64,000 nucleotides of DNA. It comes from Chloroflexota bacterium (GTDB lineage: Bacteria; Chloroflexota; Limnocylindria; Limnocylindrales; CSP1-4). The position numbers and the translations under genes were made by a program. Below the pieces are notes generated by a model, which was not told the DNA's origin, did no database searches, and saw only the letters and a list, made by a program, of their open reading frames with translations. Each line of letters begins with the position of its first letter. Position 1 is the first letter of the stretch. Where the stretch lies: contig JAHBUZ010000002.1 in assembly GCA_019637815.1 (NCBI GenBank), positions 124,001 to 188,000 on the forward strand, given 5' to 3'. Shown one piece after another: positions 49,310 through 59,035 of the stretch.

Positions 49310-51460
49310 TCAGTCGTGCGCGCGGTCGAGGGTGCAGGCGACGGCCAGCCGGACCGAGGCGCTGCGTGACTCCCCCGGGGCGAGCCGGATGGGCCACGTG
49401 CACACGAGGCCGCTGCCCTGGTGGGTGCGCTCGAAGCCGTCCTCCGAGATGGACACGGTGTCCACGGACGCCCACCAGATGTCCGCAGGGTCGGGCGTCG
49501 TGGCCGTGACCGTGAGGCCCACGGTGTCATTGCCACAGGCGATGCGCGTGGCGTCCGGCAGCTCCCCGGACGTGTCGAAGGCGACGCGCTGCTCCCCGAG
49601 GTCCCACCACGCGGCGGGGTTGCCGCCGCCACCCAGGAGGTTGAGCGACCACTCCAGCCCGAGTCGCGCCTCGATGGGCATCTCGCCCTCGTTGGTGACG
49701 CGGACCTCCAGCCCGATGGCGGGCGATCGTCGATCCCCATCGAACCGGAACCGCTTGGTGACGCGGACCGGCATCCGCGTCTCGCCGCTGCGGACGCTGC
49801 CCAGTCGCTCGAGGACCACCTCGTCGGGACTCGCGTCGAGGGTCGTGAAGGCGCCGGACACGAAGTCACCCAGCTCATCGGCGGTCGCCGCCGCGAGCGC
49901 CTCGGGGGTCGTATCGGGCGCCAGCAGGAGCACCAGCCCCGAGCGCCGCTCGTGGGTGTCGTAGTGGAGCCGATCGGCCAGGCCCGGCTCGCGCACCCGC
50001 ACGATGTCGTGGATGGACGCAGCGCCATCGCCGGCATGCGCGTCGCCGGAGCCCATCGAGCGGAGCTTGGCGTGGTACGCCTCGGGCCGTCGTCGGAGCA
50101 CCGAGGCGAGCGCGTGGCGGACGGGTCGGATGTCCCAGGTGCCGATGCCGGCCCCCTCCGAGGGCTTGATGACCACCGACTGGCCGGGGCTGGTCACCAC
50201 CAGCTCGGTGACACCGTCGAGGTCCGTGTCGATCGACCGGATGCCGTCGACCGGCAGGCCCTGGGTCCGTCCCAGGCCATCGGCCAGGTCCTGCGCCGCG
50301 ATGAGGTGCTCCTGGGTCGCGAGCCGCATGTGGGACAGATAGATGCCCCCGAACACGCCGTGCCAGTAGCAGTCGTTCGACTGGCCTCGGTACAGGTGGT
50401 CGAGCGCACGGTCGCGCACCTCGCCCTCGGGCAGCGCGTCCACGGCCGCGGAGGTCCGGAGCATCTGCTTGTGGAGGTCGTTGATCTCGCGGTACTTGAC
50501 CTGGAAGTTGCGCCAGAAGCCGCCCCGCAGCCAGCGCACCTCCGGCCGACCCTCGGCGATGTCCGCGTGGAGGACCTCCGAGTACCGGGCGCCCTCGTCC
50601 GGCGGCAGCGACCACTCGCCCATCTCGGCATACGAGCCGGTCGGCAGATAGATGCGCCCGATGGGCGCGTCGTGCTCCAGCCACGCGGATGGGGTGGTCG
50701 TGGTCAGCCAGTCCGCGTTCGCCTCGAGGGCGCCGAAGAACCGGTCCACCCAGCGCTCGTTGGGGCCCCAGCAATGGTCCCAGGTCGTGGGCCACGCGCC
50801 GAACTTCTCGCCGTCGTCACCCATGACGCCCAGGCGAGAGCCGTCGTCCGTGGCGTTGGCTCGGAGGTGATCGATGACCGACTCCACGGTGCCGAACGGG
50901 ATCCGGTAGCGCAGCCCCTGCTCGGTCCCGAACACCGACACCCGACGGCCCTGGTCATCGGTGGAGTAGGGGCCCCACATCGCGTCGTCCGCGATGGCCG
51001 CGGACCGGAAGTGGGCGTCATCCACGATGGTCCAGGCATAGCCCGCGTCATGGAGCGAGGTGGGCACATCCGGCTCCCAGACGCGCTCCGCGAGCCAGGC
51101 ACCCCGGGGGCGCTCCCCGAACAGGTCGGACAGCTCCTGGGCCATGCGTCGCAGCTGGCCGACCCGGTCGCGTTCCGGCAGCGACGCGAGCACCGGCTCG
51201 CACCAGCCGCCTCCCACGATCTCCACCTGGCCGCGGGTGTGGAGCGCCGCGAGCCGCGCGACGGTGTCCGGCCGTTCGCTCACGAGCCATTCCAGCAGCG
51301 GGCCCGTGTAGTGGAGGCCGAGGCGGACGCCGGGGTGACGCTCCAGCGCCTCGATCATGGGCAGGTACGCGGCATCATGGTTGGCCGCGATGACGTGCCC
51401 GAAGTTGCCCACCGGCTGGTGGTTGTGGAGGACGAGCGCGAGCGAGATGCGGGCTGCCAT
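49310..51460 (-). CDS. GH57 glycoside hydrolase/4-alpha-glucanotransferase with DUF1925/DUF1926
   Basis: 716 residues. The GH57 barrel begins with HNHQPVGNFGHV; the nucleophile Glu88 is in GGGWCEPVL and the acid is in GVMGDDGEKFG (Asp215/216). DUF1925 (helical, about 300-385) and DUF1926 (beta-sandwich, about 400-710) follow, as in the 4-alpha-glucanotransferases and alpha-amylases of Thermococcus. No signal peptide, so it acts on intracellular alpha-glucan. A TACGAT box nine bases before ATG 51460 may drive it. With the PP-loop protein and the MalK-like ATPase downstream it suggests glycan turnover or modification. Confidence 0.9.
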   Translation of the reverse strand: MAARISLALVLHNHQPVGNFGHVIAANHDAAYLPMIEALERHPGVRLGLHYTGPLLEWLVSERPDTVARLAALHTRGQVEIVGGGWCEPVLASLPERDRVGQLRRMAQELSDLFGERPRGAWLAERVWEPDVPTSLHDAGYAWTIVDDAHFRSAAIADDAMWGPYSTDDQGRRVSVFGTEQGLRYRIPFGTVESVIDHLRANATDDGSRLGVMGDDGEKFGAWPTTWDHCWGPNERWVDRFFGALEANADWLTTTTPSAWLEHDAPIGRIYLPTGSYAEMGEWSLPPDEGARYSEVLHADIAEGRPEVRWLRGGFWRNFQVKYREINDLHKQMLRTSAAVDALPEGEVRDRALDHLYRGQSNDCYWHGVFGGIYLSHMRLATQEHLIAAQDLADGLGRTQGLPVDGIRSIDTDLDGVTELVVTSPGQSVVIKPSEGAGIGTWDIRPVRHALASVLRRRPEAYHAKLRSMGSGDAHAGDGAASIHDIVRVREPGLADRLHYDTHERRSGLVLLLAPDTTPEALAAATADELGDFVSGAFTTLDASPDEVVLERLGSVRSGETRMPVRVTKRFRFDGDRRSPAIGLEVRVTNEGEMPIEARLGLEWSLNLLGGGGNPAAWWDLGEQRVAFDTSGELPDATRIACGNDTVGLTVTATTPDPADIWWASVDTVSISEDGFERTHQGSGLVCTWPIRLAPGESRSASVRLAVACTLDRAHD

Positions 51461-51469
51461 GGGCGGCGG

Positions 51470-51475
51470 ATCGTA
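51470..51475 (-). promoter_or_regulatory. possible -10 box (TACGAT) of the GH57 gene
   Basis: On the minus strand TACGAT is followed by nine bases and ATG 51460. There is no Shine-Dalgarno sequence in between. The spacing is slightly longer than at the other leaderless candidates. Confidence 0.35.
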
Positions 51476-51553
51476 GCAGGCGGGCGACCACCCGGCCAGT
51501 CCCGCGCGGGGCGCATCATGGACCCCGCCGGAAGGCCGTCACGCCGTGCCGGC

Positions 51554-51589
51554 TTGCCGCTCCAGAGGAGTTGGTATATTGTCGACGAT
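51554..51589 (+). promoter_or_regulatory. promoter and operator of the second GntR gene
   Basis: TTGCCG (51554-51559), 17 bases, TATTGT (51577-51582). ATTGTCGACGAT (51578-51589) is a near-perfect palindrome overlapping the -10 box and differs by one base from the perfect site ATTGTCGACAAT at 61283-61294. The position indicates autoregulation. Confidence 0.62.
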
Positions 51590-51590
51590 C

Positions 51591-52298
51591 GTGACGTCCA
51601 CCACCTCGACGAATGCCTTCCCACTGCCTCGGGTCCATCACCGCGTGCTGCGGCAGGAGGTCCTGACGGCGCTTCGGACCGGCATCGTGTCCAAGGAGAT
51701 CCCGGTCGGGACACGCCTGCTCGAGGCGGAGCTCTCGGCTCGCATGGGCGTCAGCCGTGCCCCCGTCCGGGAGGCGCTCCGGCAGCTGGAGCAGGAGGGT
51801 CTCGTCGAGTCGTTCGCCCATCGGGGCGTGGTCGTCGTGGGCGTCCCCGAGGACGAGATCGACGCGCTGTACGAGCTGCGGGCGACCATCGAGGCCAAGG
51901 CGATCGCGCGTGCCTGCGCGTCGGCCACGGACGAGGACCTCGCCGGGCTGCGGTCGCTCATCGAGGAGATGCGCGACGCCGTGGAGCGGTGGGACATCGA
52001 CGCGGTCGCGGAGATCGACCTGCGTTTCCACGGCGCCATCGTGACCCTGTCGGGGTTCAGCCTCCTGCGCACCATCTGGGCCAGCCTCGACGGGCTGGTG
52101 CGGGTCCGCTCGTACCAGGCGCTCGAGCGGCCGGGTCCCTCGGCGGCCTACTTCCGGCGCGACAGCATCGCCTCCCACGAGCGCCTCGCCGACGCCATCG
52201 CGGCACGCGACCCGGAGCGCGCGGCGCACCTCGTGCGCGAGCACATCCTGGAGGTCGCGGAGCGACTCCACACCGAGGAGGCCGAGCCCGGATCGTGA
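51591..52298 (+). CDS. GntR-family (FCD type) transcriptional regulator
   Basis: 235 residues from GTG 51591. The winged helix has LRQEVLTALRTGIVSKEIPVG and LSARMGVSRAPVREALRQL; the FCD domain has LYELRATIEAKAIARACA, DLRFHGAIVTLSG and SHERLADAIAARD, with the usual metal-binding Asp and His residues. The start lies only eight bases after the -10 box, so it may be leaderless; a start at 51546 would precede the promoter. It heads and overlaps (GTGA) the amino-acid/amide catabolic operon, which it probably represses until a small carboxylate binds. Confidence 0.9.
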   Translation: MTSTTSTNAFPLPRVHHRVLRQEVLTALRTGIVSKEIPVGTRLLEAELSARMGVSRAPVREALRQLEQEGLVESFAHRGVVVVGVPEDEIDALYELRATIEAKAIARACASATDEDLAGLRSLIEEMRDAVERWDIDAVAEIDLRFHGAIVTLSGFSLLRTIWASLDGLVRVRSYQALERPGPSAAYFRRDSIASHERLADAIAARDPERAAHLVREHILEVAERLHTEEAEPGS

Positions 52299-53476
52299 CC
52301 GATCCCACGGAGGTCTCCCTGGTGGCGGCGTGTCGCGCGGTGGACCCTGGGCCGCTCGCGGACCTGACCCTGGAGCTGCTGCGGACCTGGAGCCCGCCGG
52401 GCTCGGAGACGGTCATGGCGGAGCGGATGGCCGCCGCGCTCGAGGCCGTCGGCGCACGCGTCCGGCTCGATGCGGAGTTCCCCGGGAGCCCCAGCGTCAT
52501 CGCGGAGATGGGCACGGCTAACGGACCCACGCTCCAGTGGCACGGTCACCTCGATGCCATCGACGTGCCCCATGCCGACCCGGTGCGCGAGGGTGATCTG
52601 CTGGTGGGCCGAGGCGCGGCGGACATGAAGGGCCCGCTCGCGGCGATGGTCGGGGCCGCTGATCTGCTGCGTCGCCACGACCTGCCTCGACACGGACGGC
52701 TGCTCATCACCTTCCACGGACGCCACGAGAGCGGCGGCAACGAGCCGCTCCACGCGCTCATCGCGCGGGGTATCCATGGCGATGCGGTGATCACCGGGGA
52801 GCTGGGTGGCGGACGCGAGCTGCCGGTGGGTGGCCTGGGGCTGACCTTCTGGGAGGTGTCCGTGGAGCGGCCGGGCATGGCCATCCACGAGACGCTCGCG
52901 GATCCCGGGACGCTCGATCCGGTCGAGGTGGGGCGCCTGCTCCACGAGGCGCTGGCGGGCCTGCGTGACCGCATCGCGGGACGAGGCGGCAGCAGCAGTG
53001 GTGCCTCGCTGTTCGTGGGTCGCTTCACGGCCGGGGACTACTTCAACCGGTCGCCGAACGCGGCGACCCTCCAGGGCACGCGGCGCCACGACGTCGACGA
53101 GACGCTCGCGGATGTCGAGGCCGAGCTGCGAGCGACGATCGACGAGGTCGCCCTCCGCAGCGGGACCCCCATCACGCTCGAGGTGACGCCCATCGCGGAG
53201 GCATTCGACGTGGACCCCGAGGCGGCCATCGTGCGTGCGATGCGGGGCGCGCATCGCGACCTGTTCGGGAACGAGCTGCGCCTGGTACGCGGTCGCGTCG
53301 CCTCCAACGCGGTGCACTTCGTCCAGGAAGCGGGCATCCCGGCCGTCGCCTACGGCCCGGACCATGCCACGAACCACAGCGACCGGGAGGTCCTGCCCGT
53401 CGCGGAGCTGGCGCGGCTGGCCGGTGGCTTCGCCCTCGCCAGCGCGCGCTGGTTCACCGAGGTCGCGCGGCCATGA
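52295..53476 (+). CDS. M20-family metallopeptidase/amidohydrolase
   Basis: 393 residues. The zinc residues are visible: HGHLDAIDV (His, Asp), GRGAADMKGPLAA (bridging Asp), THE-like ESGGNEP (general base/metal Glu) and the final His in GPDHATNHSDRE. The lid domain spans about 180-300. M20 enzymes hydrolyse N-acyl amino acids or dipeptides, in keeping with the deacylase further down the operon. The start overlaps the GntR stop (GTGA) and the stop overlaps the next gene (ATGATG). It is intact, unlike the three genes that follow. Confidence 0.9.
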   Translation: MTDPTEVSLVAACRAVDPGPLADLTLELLRTWSPPGSETVMAERMAAALEAVGARVRLDAEFPGSPSVIAEMGTANGPTLQWHGHLDAIDVPHADPVREGDLLVGRGAADMKGPLAAMVGAADLLRRHDLPRHGRLLITFHGRHESGGNEPLHALIARGIHGDAVITGELGGGRELPVGGLGLTFWEVSVERPGMAIHETLADPGTLDPVEVGRLLHEALAGLRDRIAGRGGSSSGASLFVGRFTAGDYFNRSPNAATLQGTRRHDVDETLADVEAELRATIDEVALRSGTPITLEVTPIAEAFDVDPEAAIVRAMRGAHRDLFGNELRLVRGRVASNAVHFVQEAGIPAVAYGPDHATNHSDREVLPVAELARLAGGFALASARWFTEVARP

Positions 53477-54563
53477 TGCTGCTCGGTGACATCGACACGC
53501 CGGTGCCCGTGGTGGACGTCACGCGGCTCGAGCGGAACATCGCGCGCATGGCCGAGCGGGTGACGGCCACCGCGGCACGCCAGCGACCCCACGTCAAGAC
53601 CCACAAGACGCGCCACATCGCGGCGATGCAGCTCGCGGCGGGTGCCGACGGCCTGACCGTCGCAAAACTGGGTGAGGCCGAGGCGTTCGCGGACGCGGGG
53701 TTCGAGGAGCTGTTCATCGCGTATCCCCTCATCGGGCAGGCCAAGCTGACGCGGCTGGCGGCGCTCATGCGCCGGGCGAACGTGCGCTCCACCGTCGATT
53801 CGCTCGAGGGCGCCGAGGCCACCTCCCGCGCGATGGTGGCGGCGGGCCTGGTCGCGGATCTCGTGCTGGAGGTGGAGGCCGGGTCGGGTCGCACGGGGGT
53901 GCCCGCCGAGGATTCGCGGTCGCTCGCGGCCCGCATCGGGGATCTGCCGGGCGTCCGGCTCACGGGCGTCATGACCTTCGCGCCGGGGTATGTCGAAGGG
54001 CTGGGGGCCCAGCGCGCGATGGGCAGGCGCGAGGGCGGTCTCGCGGCGGACACCGCGTCGGCCCTCCGGGCGGCGGGTCACGAGGTCACGTTCGTGAGCG
54101 CCGGGTCCACGCCCACCTCGCCGTGGGCAGCGGAGGTCCCGGGCGTCACCCACTGCGGGCCGGCAACTACGTGTTCCACGACCGCAAGCAGGTCTCGTTG
54201 GGCGTCGCCTCGATCGATGACTGCGCCCTCACGATCCTGGCGACCGTGGTCAGTCGGCCGGCGCCGCGCCGCTACGTCGTCGATGCGGGCATCAAGACGC
54301 TCGCGGGCGAGGACTACGGCTGGGGGACCTATGGCGTGCTCCTGGACCGCCCCGACGTCGTCATCTCGTGGGCAGCGGAGGAGCACGGCGTCATCGACCT
54401 GCCACCGTCCGTGGTCGACCCGGGGTTGGCGATCGGTGATCGCGTGCGCATCCTGCCCAATCACGCCTGTGGGGTCGCCAACATGCACGACGAGCTCGTG
54501 GTCGTGGAAGGCGAGCGCGTCCTGGACCGGTGGCCGGTCATCGCGCGCGGCCGCGTCCGATGA
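53473..54563 (+). pseudogene. D-threonine aldolase/DSD1-like PLP protein, frameshifted once
   Basis: Alanine-racemase-fold protein of the D-threonine aldolase/D-serine dehydratase group. The first frame gives DIDTPVPVVDVTRLERNIAR, the PLP Lys in RPHVKTHKT and VLEVEAGSGRTGV. At about 54148-54158 one base appears to be missing; the next frame continues with RAGNYVFHDRKQVSLGVAS and ends with the metal-binding HACGVANMHDE typical of the family. Corrected length is about 363 residues. Start and stop overlaps with both neighbours are intact. It would cleave or deaminate a D-hydroxy amino acid. Sequence error is as likely as true inactivation. Confidence 0.75.
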
Positions 54564-55556
54564 GCGTGCAGGGGATCGCGGTCGTGGGCGGCGGCGTGGC
54601 CGCGATGCATCTCGCCGCCCTCGGCCGGACCCCGGTGCGCGGCTCGTGGGCGTCTGCGACATCGACGCGGGACGCGCGCGGTCGGCGGCCATCGGCGCGG
54701 GCGAGGACGTGCGCTGGACGACGTCGCTCGAGGAGTGCCTCGCGTGGCGGGACGTCCAGGGCGTCATCGTGTGCACGCCCAACGACACCCACGCGGACGT
54801 GGGGCTGGCGTGCTCCGGGCGGATCGCCACCTGCTCATGGAGAAGCCGCTCGCGCTCGATCTCGCGGGCGCGGACGCGCTCATCGAGGCGGCCGACCAGC
54901 GCGGGCTGGTGCTGATGCCCGGCCAGAGTCAGCGCTTCTACGACACCAACCGCGCCATCCACGAGGCGGTCGTCCGGGGTGACGTGGGGCGACCCAGCCA
55001 CGCGCGCGCCACGTTCCTCGCGGGCTGGCTGTGGGGCGGCTGGGGGTCATGGGTGCTCGACCCGGCCCGCTCGGGTGGTCATGTGGTGCACAACGGTGTC
55101 CACGGCATCGACCTGGTGTCGTGGTGGCTGGGCGCACGGCCGGTGGAGGTGCTCGCCACGGGCGGGCCGGTGAGCGCCGCGGGCCTGGGCATCGCGGACC
55201 ATTTCACGGTCCATCTGCGCACCGACACCGGGGCCACCGCGATCGTGGAGATGAGCCGGGCCGTGCGGCCCCGGGCGACGGTGATGCGGGAGCTCGTGGT
55301 GGCCGGCAGCGACGGCGTGGTGCGTCAGACCATGGCCGACGCAGGCGGTGTGCTGGTCGACGAGTCCGGCAGCTCGCTCCTGGGCTTCGATGGTCAGGAC
55401 GGCTTCGATCGCGAGGTCGGGGCCTGGGTCGCGACGCTCACGGACGGGGTGGCGCTCCCGGTCACGGCCGCCGATGGCCGCGCGGCCCTCGCCGCCGCCA
55501 TCGCCGCCGAGCGATCGCTCATCACTGGCAGGCGGGTCCGGGTGGCCGGCGCATGA
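54560..55556 (+). pseudogene. Gfo/Idh/MocA oxidoreductase, frameshifted twice
   Basis: The frame starting at ATG 54560 encodes the Rossmann start GIAVVGGGVAAMHLAALGR. A one-base loss in the CCCC run at 54630-54633 moves the frame to LVGVCDIDAGRARSAAIGAG. A second one-base loss near 54807-54815 moves it to RADRHLLMEKPLALDLAGAD (catalytic Lys) and GGHVVHNGVHGIDLVSWWLG. The corrected protein of about 332 residues looks complete. Overlaps with neighbours (ATGA) are preserved. It would oxidise a sugar or amino-alcohol; whether the gene is broken in the cell is uncertain. Confidence 0.75.
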
Positions 55557-56380
55557 CCACGACCCTGCTGGTGGTGGGCCACGACCCGACCACGGCCCTG
55601 GGTGCGGCGCTCGCGGGCGCTGCACACGCGGTGGTCGCGGACCTGGCCGATGCGACGCTCGCTGGGGTCGGAGGACCCGCGGGCATCGTGGTGGGTGCGG
55701 CCGGGGATACCGCCGCGCTCGCCCGGCGTGCCACGGCCCTGGGCGTGCCGGTGCTCATCGAGGCGGTCGGACGGCTCCTCCCGACGACCTCGCCGTGCTG
55801 ACGGGGACCGACGCCGTGTTCGCGGCGCTCCGGCGGCGGTTCGAGTCGGATGCCCGCTGGGCACGCGGACGTGGCGGCGGGCGGCATCGGCCTCGCATGG
55901 GGCGTCCACGCCGAGGCGCTCGCGTCCCGAGCACCCGATCCGCTGACCGAGGCGCTCGACCTGCTCGACGCATGCACCGCCACGGTCGGCTGCCCGCTCG
56001 TCCGGGCGCGGCGGTTCGATCGGGGTCGCGGAGCGCCCGCCACCTGGACGCTGGACCTCGCGCATGGCGTCACGGGGCAGCTCGTGGTGCGCATGGCCGA
56101 TCGGCGGTCGCGGACGGTGGGTGGCCCGGAGCTCGCCGCGATGCGCATCCTCGCGTCGCATGGGCTGGTCGCCGCGGACCTCGATGGGCCGCGCCAGCGG
56201 ACGTATGGCCGGCGGGGTCCGAGCGTAGAGCACGTGGGCGCCGATGGCGCGCGACGCGTGCTGGCCGCGTTCGACGGCGTCGTGGCCGGCACCGGGGGAC
56301 CGCCGCCGGTCACGCTCGCCGCCATCGCCGGCATGCATCGGGCACTGGGCACCACGACAGGGAGGGACAGCACGACATGA
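55553..56380 (+). pseudogene. second Gfo/Idh-like oxidoreductase, frameshifted twice
   Basis: Three pieces in two frames: TLLVVGHDPTTALGAALAGA through VPVLIEAVGRLLP, then DDLAVLTGTDAVFAALRRRF, then HADVAAGGIGLAWGVHAEAL to the stop at 56380. The shifts lie near 55779-55783 (one base lost) and 55855-55865 (one gained or two lost). The pieces read as one protein of about 275 residues with a nucleotide-binding start and a dehydrogenase-like end; the family assignment is tentative. It overlaps the FAH gene by ATGA. Confidence 0.5.
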
Positions 56381-57306
56381 GGCTCGTGGCATTCCGCGCG
56401 AGGGAGGACACGCCCACCGGGGAGGGCGCTCGGCGCCTGGGCGCGGTCGTGACGCGCGACCATGGGGACGTCGTCATCGACCTCACCGCCCTCGACCCGA
56501 CGCTGCCGACCGACCTGGTGGACCTGCTCGCACAGGACGCCCTGGAGCGGTCGCGATCGCTGGTGGCCGGCGCCGGCCCGGCGACGCCGACGCACCCGAT
56601 CGCGGATGTCCGGCTGCTGGCGCCCCTCGCGACGCCACCCAAGATCCTGGCCGCAGCCGGCAACTACCAGGAGCATCTCGTGGAGGGTGGCGCGCCGCGC
56701 GTCGATCCGGCGCGGGTGGTGCCCAGGCTGTTCCTCAAGCCCGCATCGACCATCATCGGCCCGGACGAGCCGTTCCACCTGTCGCCCATCAGCCGGAGCA
56801 TCGACTGGGAGCTCGAGCTCGCCGCGGTCGTCGGTCGTCGGTGTCGCGATGTCGCCATGGCGGAGGCGCTGGACGTGGTCGCCGGCTACACCATCGTCAA
56901 CGACATCTCGGCGCGGTCCATGGAGTGGGGTCTCGCCGATCGCCAGCCGAGCGACTGGAACGGCTTCTTCGACTGGCTCAACGGCAAGTGGCTCGACGGA
57001 TCGGCGCCCCTGGGTCCCTGGTTCGTGACGGCGGACGAGATCCCCGACCCACAGGCGCTCGCCATGGAGCTGCGCGTCAACGGCGAGGTCCGCCAGTCCG
57101 CGGACACCTCGCAGATGATCTTCGGGGTCGCGGAGCTGGTGGCCTTCGCGTCCCGCTTCCTGACCCTCGAGCCGGGCGACATCATCGCCACCGGGACGCC
57201 GGCCGGGGTGGGGGCCACGACGGGCACGTTCCTCGCGGACGGGGATGTGATGGAGGCGACGATCGAGGGCCTGGGCACGCTCGTGACGCCGGTCGTGGCC
57301 GGCTGA
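56377..57306 (+). CDS. FAH-family hydrolase/dehydratase
   Basis: 309 residues. FAH-fold motifs: PPKILAAAGNYQEHL, DWELELAAVVGRRCRDV (metal acids), GYTIVNDISARSMEWG and LEPGDIIATGTPAGVGATTG. An insertion with DWNGFFDWLNGKWLDG is characteristic of members acting on diketo-acids or aromatic-ring cleavage products. GGAGGGA lies ten bases before ATG 56377, a better site than for the upstream genes. It is one step of the amino-acid/amide operon; the substrate is not readable. Confidence 0.87.
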   Translation: MRLVAFRAREDTPTGEGARRLGAVVTRDHGDVVIDLTALDPTLPTDLVDLLAQDALERSRSLVAGAGPATPTHPIADVRLLAPLATPPKILAAAGNYQEHLVEGGAPRVDPARVVPRLFLKPASTIIGPDEPFHLSPISRSIDWELELAAVVGRRCRDVAMAEALDVVAGYTIVNDISARSMEWGLADRQPSDWNGFFDWLNGKWLDGSAPLGPWFVTADEIPDPQALAMELRVNGEVRQSADTSQMIFGVAELVAFASRFLTLEPGDIIATGTPAGVGATTGTFLADGDVMEATIEGLGTLVTPVVAG

Positions 57307-57336
57307 CGCCGATCGCGCACCCGGGACCACCCATCG

Positions 57337-58929
57337 ATGGACGCCGACCTCCTGCTCACGGGTGGCCTGGTCGTCGATGGTGCCGGCACGCCTCCCCGTC
57401 TCGCCGATGTCGCGGTCACAGCGGGGCGCATCGTCGCGCTGGGGGACCTCGCGGCGACGCCGGCCGGCGAGCGCATCGATGCGACGGGCCTGGTGGTGGC
57501 CCCCGGCTTCATCGACCTGCACGCCCACTCCGACCTGACCCTCTTCTCGGACGGTGGCGCCCGGAGCGCCGTGGCGCAGGGCATCACGACCCAGGTGGTC
57601 GGCAACTGCGGCATCGGGCCCTTCCCGGCCCCCGCGACACGCGCCGGGGAGGTGCGGGCAGCCGCCGCGCTCATCGACCTCGATCCGGCCGTCCCCCTGG
57701 ACTGGGTCTCCGCCGCGGGGTATCGCGCGGCGCTCGCGGCAGCGGGCACGGCCATCCACGTCGCGCCCCTGTGCGGCCATCTCGCGCTCCGGGTGGCGGT
57801 CGCCGGACCCCGGGCCGGTCCGCTCGACGCGACCGAACGGCTTCGGCTCGGTGAGCTCGCGGACGAGGCGCTCGCCGAGGGTGCGGTGGGGCTCTCGACG
57901 GGGCTCATGTATCCGCCGGCCCGCGACGCGGACGCCCTGGAGCTGGACGTCCTGGGCAGGGTGGCGGCCCGTCACGGTCGCGTGTTCGCGATGCACCTGC
58001 GGGACTACGCGGGCGGGCTGCTCGACGCCGTCGATGAGGCGATCGGCGTCGCACGGCGCACCGGTTGCCGTCTCCAGCTGAGCCACCTGGCCGTGGCCGG
58101 TCGGCGCAACCATGGATCGGTGGCCCGGGCGCTCGAGCGGGTGGACGACGCGCGTGCGGCGGGTCTCGACATCGGCGTGGACATCTATCCCTATCTCGCG
58201 GGCAGCGCCAACCTGTCGCAGCTGTTGCCGGGCTGGGCCCAGGCGGGCGGCCCGGACGCGATCGTGGCTCGCCTGGCGGACCCGGCGGTCCGGCAGCGTG
58301 TCGCGGACGAGTGGCGCGCGACCCTCCACCTGGGCTGGGACGAGGTGCGGGTCTCGCTCGTGGACGAGGAGCTTCGGGAGGCGGTCCTCGGGCGCACCAT
58401 CGGGGAGGCGGCCGATGTGCTCGGCTGCTCGCCGGACGAGGCGGCGATGACGCTCATCGCGCGCACCCGTGACCATGTCCAGATGGTCGCCTTCGGGCGG
58501 TCCGAGGCCGACCTCCACGCGGTGCTCCGACACCCAGCGGCATGCATCGGGTCCGATGGGCTGGCACTCGATCCGGACGGACCCACGGGTGTCGGTCACC
58601 CCCACCCGCGGTCCTATGGCTGCTATCCCCGGTTGCTCGGTCGCGTGGTCCGCGAGGACGGTCTGCTGACGCTCGAGGACGCCATCCGGATGTCCACGAG
58701 CGCGCCTGCGGCACGGCTCGGGCTGTCCGACCGGGGACGCCTGGCGCCGGGGCTGGCGGCCGACCTGGTGGTGTTCGACGCGGCCACCGTCCTCGACCGC
58801 GCCACGTTCGAGGAGCCGGCACGGTTCCCGGAGGGCATCGCCCACGTCGTGGTCGCGGGCGTCCCGGTCATCCGCGATGGTCGGCAGCTGCCGGGTGTCC
58901 GCCCGGGCCGGGTGCTCACCCTCGACTGA
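57337..58929 (+). CDS. N-acyl-D-amino-acid deacylase/D-aminoacylase family amidohydrolase
   Basis: 530 residues. Amidohydrolase features: PGFIDLHAHSDL (zinc HxH), the metal-bridging Cys in GNCGIGPFP typical of D-aminoacylases, HLRDYAGGLLDAVDEAI, LQLSHLAVAGRRNHG (His) and CIGSDGLALDPDGPT (catalytic Asp). It should hydrolyse N-acyl-D-amino acids or related amides, giving D-amino acids for the D-threonine-aldolase-like and oxidase enzymes next to it. It is 30 bases after the FAH gene and converges on the hydroxy-acid oxidase gene; the 106-base gap shows no clear hairpin. Confidence 0.9.
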   Translation: MDADLLLTGGLVVDGAGTPPRLADVAVTAGRIVALGDLAATPAGERIDATGLVVAPGFIDLHAHSDLTLFSDGGARSAVAQGITTQVVGNCGIGPFPAPATRAGEVRAAAALIDLDPAVPLDWVSAAGYRAALAAAGTAIHVAPLCGHLALRVAVAGPRAGPLDATERLRLGELADEALAEGAVGLSTGLMYPPARDADALELDVLGRVAARHGRVFAMHLRDYAGGLLDAVDEAIGVARRTGCRLQLSHLAVAGRRNHGSVARALERVDDARAAGLDIGVDIYPYLAGSANLSQLLPGWAQAGGPDAIVARLADPAVRQRVADEWRATLHLGWDEVRVSLVDEELREAVLGRTIGEAADVLGCSPDEAAMTLIARTRDHVQMVAFGRSEADLHAVLRHPAACIGSDGLALDPDGPTGVGHPHPRSYGCYPRLLGRVVREDGLLTLEDAIRMSTSAPAARLGLSDRGRLAPGLAADLVVFDAATVLDRATFEEPARFPEGIAHVVVAGVPVIRDGRQLPGVRPGRVLTLD

Positions 58930-59035
58930 CGCGTCCAGCGGTGGGCGGCCGGGCCGGAGGAAGGCGCCGAGGTCGCCATCGCGATCCAGATCCATCCATG
59001 GGTCGGGCGGCTGGTCCCGATCGCTCCCACGGGCG

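Noticed and set aside
49421..53476. A 1351-codon open frame on the plus strand
   Set aside because: Its first 2.9 kb is antisense to the GH57 gene or out of frame with the GntR gene and is Arg/Gly/His-rich shadow sequence; only the last 393 codons are a real gene (M20 peptidase).
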